11,076 bases of DNA, taken from contig JAJZHT010000029.1 of the NCBI GenBank assembly GCA_021804455.1, positions 1-11,076 of the forward strand. The letters run 5' to 3'. The translations under genes were made by a program, and so were the position numbers. Positions 6,185 to 11,076 of this stretch are shown here, in pieces (the first letter of the stretch is position 1; each line of letters opens with the position of its first letter). The DNA comes from Pseudomonadota bacterium (lineage in GTDB: Bacteria > Pseudomonadota > Alphaproteobacteria > Paracaedibacterales > CAIULA01). The notes beneath the pieces are model-generated. The model was given only the letters and a program-made list of their open reading frames with translations, ran no database searches and was not told the DNA's origin.

Positions 6185-6736
6185 CTAACGATGGGCTGTC
6201 AATTCAGGTTGACCCAGGAAAACAATACGTTGGCCTTGTTCGAGGATTTTAAAACCTTTGGCTTTGATTTGGGCATGTTGATTGCGTCCTTCAACAGGAA
6301 CATGACTTTCCGCAGTACCTTTGCCAAGATCAATCGTCGCTGTGGTTGTTGTAAATTCTACACCATTACTATGTTTTAAGTGCACTTGACCAGAAAGAAG
6401 CATTTTTTTGCTTAATTGGTTATACACGCCGTTATTACCGCGCATTTTAATCTGACCACCGTCTTCTAGACGCAAAGTAACCTCTAATTGTTGTAATAAT
6501 ATTTCGTTGTCAGAAATTTGTTTGCCGGTTTTAGACAGAACAACAAAAGGTCGATCTTGTTTATCCACGCTTGAAAAACGGAGGGTTTTTGCCTCATTCT
6601 TTGCCAGAGCAGACCGTTCCTTAACACGGGATAAATGGGAACTTTCAAAGGGCCAAAAAACAACACACGCGAAAAGTCCCAAACTTAAGGCAGGCAGAAG
6701 ATATTTCAAAAGTCTAATATAGCAGGGACTATTCAC
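6185..6736 (-). CDS. lptC: LPS export protein LptC, membrane anchored
   Basis: LptC is the bitopic inner-membrane partner that receives LPS from LptB2FG and hands it to LptA. The 183 residues comprise a single N-terminal transmembrane helix (LLPALSLGLFACVVFWPF, residues 13-30). A periplasmic LptC/DUF1239-type domain follows, with recognisable strands at 75-92, 95-106 (IKMRGNNGVYNQ), 112-121 (LLSGQVHLKH) and 126-138 (VEFTTTTATIDL). The start is GTG 6736. An AGGAG lies almost against it, but an AGGA 8 bases upstream can serve. The GTG overlaps, as GTGA, the stop of a 7-codon frame that begins at ATG 6756. Genes mlaC (71 bases upstream), lptC, lptA and lptB probably form one operon, as no terminator is visible among them. 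Confidence 0.91.
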   Translation of the reverse strand: MNSPCYIRLLKYLLPALSLGLFACVVFWPFESSHLSRVKERSALAKNEAKTLRFSSVDKQDRPFVVLSKTGKQISDNEILLQQLEVTLRLEDGGQIKMRGNNGVYNQLSKKMLLSGQVHLKHSNGVEFTTTTATIDLGKGTAESHVPVEGRNQHAQIKAKGFKILEQGQRIVFLGQPELTAHR

Positions 6737-6756
6737 TCTCCTGATCCTATCGTCAT
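6733..6756 (-). promoter_or_regulatory. Possible 7-codon leader ORF coupled to lptC
   Basis: ATG 6756 opens the frame MTIGSGE and its TGA overlaps the lptC GTG start as GTGA. AAAGGA lies 8 bases before this ATG, a better ribosome-binding arrangement than that of lptC itself. It may deliver ribosomes to lptC by coupling. It could equally be chance, or a sign that the real lptC start is upstream and frame-shifted. Confidence 0.3.
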
Positions 6757-6807
6757 AAATAAAAGTCCTTTATTTCTAACATGATGTTGCTTTAAACACA
6801 AACATCC

Positions 6808-7467
6808 TTATTTTTTATGGTTAATTTCATCCGCAAGGTAACTTAAGAACTTCTCTGGATCATTTTGCCCCTTATCGCCGGCTGTATAAATTGCACTGTA
6901 ATCTTGACGTTCTGTTAACAACTTGCTGATGCCTTCGAACAGAATATCATAGATGAACAACTCATTGTTTTTTTTAACAACCTTCCAATCGACCTTTGCA
7001 GGCTGAGCATTGGGAGAAGATTTATTGGTAAAGGTTGTTTTTACCAATAAAGTGCTGTCCTTTTCCAATGTGGTTTGGGGATGAAGAGCATAAGCAGTAT
7101 CACGAAAGTTATTGATTTTTTCAGGGGCAGAATAAATGTGGACTAAACGCTTTTTATAAAGCTGATGGAATCTTTCTTTTTGTTCTGCATTCATGGCCCG
7201 TCCATGAACACCCAACACAAAATTTGCAATCTCTTTTGTTACAAAGTTTTTTTCTAACAATCGGCCAAAGTCGTTCTCACTGGCGTTGGGATTATTGGCA
7301 ATATCCATCCCTTGCTTAATTAAACTTTCAACAAACGAAAGGGCCTCCTTTGGGGAGGGGACTTGATAGGGGGATGAAGCCTGAATAGCCTGCACCCGTG
7401 TGACAACCAAAATCACAGCACACAGGGATAAAAAGGCAAAAAATTTACGTTTAGATGTCTTTATCAT
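6808..7467 (-). CDS. mlaC: MlaC/Ttg2D-type periplasmic phospholipid-binding protein
   Basis: MlaC carries phospholipids across the periplasm between the outer-membrane MlaA complex and the inner-membrane MlaFEDB ABC transporter. The 219-residue protein has an n-region rich in lysine (KTSKRK), a hydrophobic core and a signal cleavage site near residues 27-30 (VQAIQA). The mature part follows the MlaC/Ttg2 family pattern: PKEALSFVESLIKQGMDI (38-55), LLEKNFVTKEIANFVLG (69-85), MNAEQKERFHQLYKKRLV (92-109), VDWKVVKKNNELFIYDIL (159-176) and FEGISKLLTERQDYSAIY (177-194). The last is the most diagnostic. No mlaA, B, D, E or F is adjacent; the gene precedes lptC instead. It has an ATG start with a weak ribosome-binding site. 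It probably has its own promoter in 7468-7540, since a strong terminator isolates it from groEL. Confidence 0.9.
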   Translation of the reverse strand: MIKTSKRKFFAFLSLCAVILVVTRVQAIQASSPYQVPSPKEALSFVESLIKQGMDIANNPNASENDFGRLLEKNFVTKEIANFVLGVHGRAMNAEQKERFHQLYKKRLVHIYSAPEKINNFRDTAYALHPQTTLEKDSTLLVKTTFTNKSSPNAQPAKVDWKVVKKNNELFIYDILFEGISKLLTERQDYSAIYTAGDKGQNDPEKFLSYLADEINHKK

Positions 7468-7545
7468 GAAAAGGTGAGTCCGTTCTTTTATTCATCAATA
7501 ATGTTGAATATAAAGAGTGTAGTCCTAACAAAAGGTTAAATAAAG

Positions 7546-7573
7546 AAAAAAGGCGAGATTTCTCTCGCCTTTT
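7546..7573 (-). terminator. Rho-independent terminator of groESL
   Basis: On the minus strand an 11-bp perfect stem (AAAAGGCGAGA/TCTCGCCTTTT) closes a GAAA tetraloop and runs into a T-rich tract (TTTTTTCTTT). It begins 24 bases after the groEL stop and separates groESL from mlaC. The A-rich flank also gives a weaker plus-strand reading. Confidence 0.93.
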
Positions 7574-7596
7574 CTTAAGTAAATCTAGCTAGATCC

Positions 7597-9252
<1,656 letters not shown>

Positions 9253-9281
9253 CTAAAATTTTTTAAATCGTTAATGTATCT

Positions 9282-9581
9282 TTAGGCAGCTTTTTGATTA
9301 AGAATGCCCATAATGTCCGATTCCTTCATAATAAGGTAATCTTGACCGCTCAGTTTCACTTCGGTGCCAGACCATTTACCAAACAGAACACGATCCCCAG
9401 GCTTAACATCCAAAGGAACAAGTGAGCCAGTCTCATTGCGAGTTCCACTTCCCACGGCAACAACCTCACCTTCAACGGGTTTTTCTTTTGCGGTATCAGG
9501 GATAATGATGCCTCCGGTTGTTTTTTCTTCGGTTTCAATCCGTTTGACAAGCACACGATCATGTAACGGTCTAAAGTTCAT
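9282..9581 (-). CDS. groES: Co-chaperonin GroES (10 kDa, Hsp10)
   Basis: GroES caps the GroEL ring as a heptamer. The 99 residues show the family layout: [15 protein letters not shown] at the start, the mobile loop [18 protein letters not shown] (18-35) that contacts GroEL, then [30 protein letters not shown] and the C-terminal [20 protein letters not shown] site lies 7 bases before the ATG. It is the first gene of the groES-groEL operon, directly behind the CIRCE element and promoter. Confidence 0.99.
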   Translation of the reverse strand: MNFRPLHDRVLVKRIETEEKTTGGIIIPDTAKEKPVEGEVVAVGSGTRNETGSLVPLDVKPGDRVLFGKWSGTEVKLSGQDYLIMKESDIMGILNQKAA

Positions 9582-9615
9582 GAGTTTCTCCCTTTAATTT
9601 TTTTTAAATTAACTA

Positions 9616-9642
9616 TCAGCACTCTTTGATGCTGAGTGCTAA
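9616..9642 (-). promoter_or_regulatory. CIRCE operator (HrcA binding site)
   Basis: On the minus strand the sequence is TTAGCACTC, 9 spacer bases, GAGTGCTGA. The first half is perfect. The second differs from the consensus GAGTGCTAA at one base. It overlaps the end of the -10 box and the expected transcription start, and lies 35 bases before groES. CIRCE is the binding site of the repressor HrcA, so groESL is probably HrcA-repressed and heat-inducible. hrcA is not in this window. Confidence 0.96.
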
Positions 9643-9669
9643 TTTAAGGGGCTCTCTTAAAACTGTCAA
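9641..9669 (-). promoter_or_regulatory. groESL housekeeping-sigma promoter
   Basis: On the minus strand a perfect TTGACA -35 box (9669-9664) is followed by a 17-base spacer and TAAATT (9646-9641) as -10. The -10 runs into the CIRCE half site, so HrcA bound there would block initiation. The consensus -35 and spacing point to the vegetative sigma factor rather than a sigma-32-type promoter. Confidence 0.85.
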
Positions 9670-9687
9670 GGTCTTTTTATAGCCCCT
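9647..9687. repeat. Inverted repeat flanking the groESL -35 box
   Basis: AGGGGCT (9647-9653) and AGCCCCT (9681-9687) are perfect 7-bp inverted repeats 27 bases apart. One arm lies in the promoter spacer next to the -10 box and the other lies just upstream of the -35 box. It is distinct from CIRCE. It could be a second operator, or a weak hairpin in read-through RNA coming from gap. Confidence 0.5.
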
Positions 9688-9763
9688 AAGGTAACTCTGA
9701 TAACGTGTTTGATTGGAGGGTCCCGTGTAGTGTTTTTTCCAATATTTTCCTTTAGAAAAGCCC

Positions 9764-10768
9764 TTAAAATCGAGCTATGTAGGAAGCGACATCCAACATG
9801 CGGTTGGAAAAACCCCACTCATTATCGTACCAGGATAAGACACGACAAAAACGCGAACCCACCACCTGGGTCTGGTTGATGTCCACACAGGAACTGTGAG
9901 GATTATGATTAAAATCACAGGAAACAAGGGGAGCTTCAACAATTTCCAAAATAGACTTTAGAGGACCAACGGCAGCCTCCCTTAAAACCAGATTGATTTC
10001 AGAGGAGGTGGTAGGACGTAGGCTGGTAAATTTAAAATCAACAACGGAAACATTGGCTGTTGGCACCCGAATCGCCGTACCCTCCAATCTTCCTTTCAGT
10101 TCTGGAAGAACCAAGCCTACAGCTTTTGCCGCACCCGTGGAACTGGGAATCATCGACAAAGCCGCCGCTCGGGCTCGCCTTAGATCGCTGTGCAAAGTAT
10201 CAACCAAACGTTGATCCCCCGTATAGGAATGAATGGTTGTCATATACCCACATTCAATTCCGATCGATTGATGAAGTACAGCTGCTAAGGGTGCAAGACA
10301 GTTCGTTGTACAGGAAGCATTGGATAAAATCTGATGGTCCTTTTGGATCTGAGTATGGTTCACCCCATAAACCACAGTTATATCGGCATTTTCTGCGGGG
10401 GCAGAAATTAAAACTCGTTGAGCACCCGCTTTTAAATGTTTGGCTGCGTCATCCCTCTTTGTAAAACGGCCAGAACATTCCAATACCAGATCAATATGAT
10501 GGTCGTGCCAGGGCAATTGTTCGGGGTTGGCTTGGGATAAAAGAGTCATTGGTCCCATTCCCACATTTAGGGTTGTATCGATGATTTGAACAGACCCTGG
10601 GAATCGTCCATGCACGGAATCATATTGAAAAAGGTGAGCGTTGGCCTCGGCTGAACCTAAGTCATTAATGGCAACAATACTTATATCGGTGCGTTTGGAT
10701 TCAGCCAAAGCTCTTAAAACCATGCGACCAATGCGGCCAAATCCATTAATAGCAACCCGTAAAGTCAT
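9764..10768 (-). CDS. gap: Glyceraldehyde-3-phosphate dehydrogenase, type I
   Basis: GAPDH catalyses the phosphorylating oxidation of glyceraldehyde-3-phosphate to 1,3-bisphosphoglycerate in glycolysis, and the reverse reaction in gluconeogenesis. The 334 residues are full length. Motifs are the Rossmann loop INGFGRIGR (7-15), the active-site ASCTTNCLAP (151-160, nucleophile C153), TTIHSYTGDQ (177-186, H180), RARAAALSMIPSSTGAAKAV (198-217), LEGTAIRVPT (228-237) and SWYDNEWGFSNRM (312-324). HSYTGDQ and STGAAKAV favour true GAPDH over erythrose-4-phosphate dehydrogenase (Epd). D36 in AINDLG suggests NAD rather than NADP. The ATG has AGGG 7-8 bases upstream. No tkt or pgk neighbour is visible. 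No terminator was found after it, so read-through into groESL is possible. Confidence 0.97.
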   Translation of the reverse strand: MTLRVAINGFGRIGRMVLRALAESKRTDISIVAINDLGSAEANAHLFQYDSVHGRFPGSVQIIDTTLNVGMGPMTLLSQANPEQLPWHDHHIDLVLECSGRFTKRDDAAKHLKAGAQRVLISAPAENADITVVYGVNHTQIQKDHQILSNASCTTNCLAPLAAVLHQSIGIECGYMTTIHSYTGDQRLVDTLHSDLRRARAAALSMIPSSTGAAKAVGLVLPELKGRLEGTAIRVPTANVSVVDFKFTSLRPTTSSEINLVLREAAVGPLKSILEIVEAPLVSCDFNHNPHSSCVDINQTQVVGSRFCRVLSWYDNEWGFSNRMLDVASYIARF

Positions 10769-10811
10769 GTTTATACCCTGTTAGGTTAAATTGTTTAAAA
10801 AGCGTCTTAAC

Positions 10812-10839
10812 ATTATACTGTAGAGTCCTTTTTGATCAA
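10812..10839 (-). promoter_or_regulatory. Promoter of gap
   Basis: On the minus strand TTGATC (10839-10834) is followed by a 16-base spacer and a perfect TATAAT (10817-10812). Transcription would start near 10805, giving a ~37-base leader before the gap ATG. A 66-codon open frame covers this promoter and is therefore unlikely to be a gene. Confidence 0.75.
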
Positions 10840-10940
10840 GACTTCCAGATGAATCGGTTATATAAATCCGCATTGTTTTAAAAATGTTTCTTATTTTAGG
10901 ATGGAGGAACTGGGTATCAAGACTTATAAAGTTAGGAGAT

Positions 10941-11076
10941 TTATTCTCCGTCAAAGCGGACATGGTCATTAATAAAATCACTCATCCATAAATGGAAGGA
11001 GATGATTGCCTCTTTAAGGATGGGAATGTGGGGTGGAAGTATGGAAGGAGATTCTACGTTGAGGGAGCTTGGAGAT
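10941..11076 (-). CDS. C-terminal end of an unidentified protein (cut by window edge)
   Basis: A minus-strand frame is open from the right edge to a TAA at 10943-10941, giving the last 44 residues of a putative protein (SPSSLNVESPSILPPHIPIL, then KEAIISFHLWMSDFINDHVR, then FDGE). The composition looks protein-like, and the stop falls about 100 bases before the gap promoter, as expected for an upstream neighbour. I do not recognise the family. Competing frames are open here on both strands, including plus-strand frames from ATG 10992 and ATG 11002. A 12-bp direct repeat also lies inside, in different phases, so the call is tentative. Confidence 0.4.
   Translation of the reverse strand, partial: SPSSLNVESPSILPPHIPILKEAIISFHLWMSDFINDHVRFDGE

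Noticed and set aside
9745..9759. Hairpin TTTTC/GAAAA just after gap as a terminator
   Set aside because: The stem is only five AT-rich pairs and no T-run follows on the minus strand.
9993..10464. Plus-strand open frames opposite gap
   Set aside because: They are antisense shadows of the full-length GAPDH gene without recognisable protein features.
9764..10768. Erythrose-4-phosphate dehydrogenase (Epd) instead of GAPDH
   Set aside because: The HSYTGDQ and SSTGAAKAV motifs are those of GAPDH; Epd has different residues at these places.
10781..10981. Minus-strand 66-codon open frame upstream of gap
   Set aside because: It contains the gap promoter with a perfect TATAAT, starts at a GTG with a weak ribosome-binding site, and overlaps the better candidate frame ending at 10941.
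10992..11076. Plus-strand gene starting at ATG 10992 or 11002
   Set aside because: Both frames are short and cut by the edge. Neither has a well-spaced ribosome-binding site, and the minus-strand frame fits the gene layout better.

Overview
The window looks like chromosomal DNA of a Gram-negative alphaproteobacterium of moderately low GC. It encodes lipid A synthesis (lpxK), lipopolysaccharide export (lptCAB), an MlaC-type lipid carrier, and a groESL operon under a CIRCE operator. The presence of gap (glycolysis) argues against Rickettsia proper, and the LPS genes argue against Anaplasmataceae. A host-associated lineage such as Holosporales is a possible fit, but that is inference. No plasmid, phage, insertion sequence or CRISPR features are visible.

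Layout from left to right. Positions 1-586 (minus) hold the N-terminal 195 residues of an APC-family amino acid permease that runs off the left edge. It is preceded by a leader containing an intrinsic-terminator hairpin. lpxK (864-1850) is the only confident plus-strand gene. It converges with, and overlaps by 22 bp, an orphan regulator (minus) that joins an N-terminal XRE-type HTH to a C-terminal receiver domain. Next on the minus strand comes pgsA (phosphatidylglycerophosphate synthase). Then follow about 580 bp with no confident gene, rich in inverted repeats and containing one GC-rich hairpin. A predicted secreted protein resembling the DUF1796 papain-like peptidases comes next.

Positions 4897-7467 (minus) carry an envelope-transport group transcribed mlaC-lptC-lptA-lptB: a periplasmic lipid carrier followed by three parts of the LPS bridge. 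It is separated by a strong terminator (about 7546-7573) from groES-groEL (7597-9581). groESL has a well-formed promoter overlapping a near-perfect CIRCE element. gap (9764-10768) lies upstream of groES with its own promoter, and no gap terminator was found. The last ~135 bases hold what appears to be the C-terminal end of an unidentified minus-strand gene.

Most genes serve envelope construction: lipid A phosphorylation (LpxK), phosphatidylglycerol synthesis (PgsA), lipid trafficking (MlaC) and LPS transport (LptCAB). The chaperonins and GAPDH are housekeeping. The less ordinary items are the HTH-receiver fusion, the secreted DUF1796-like protein, the structured intergenic DNA at 3571-3886, the candidate attenuator before the permease, and an extra inverted repeat around the groESL -35 box.
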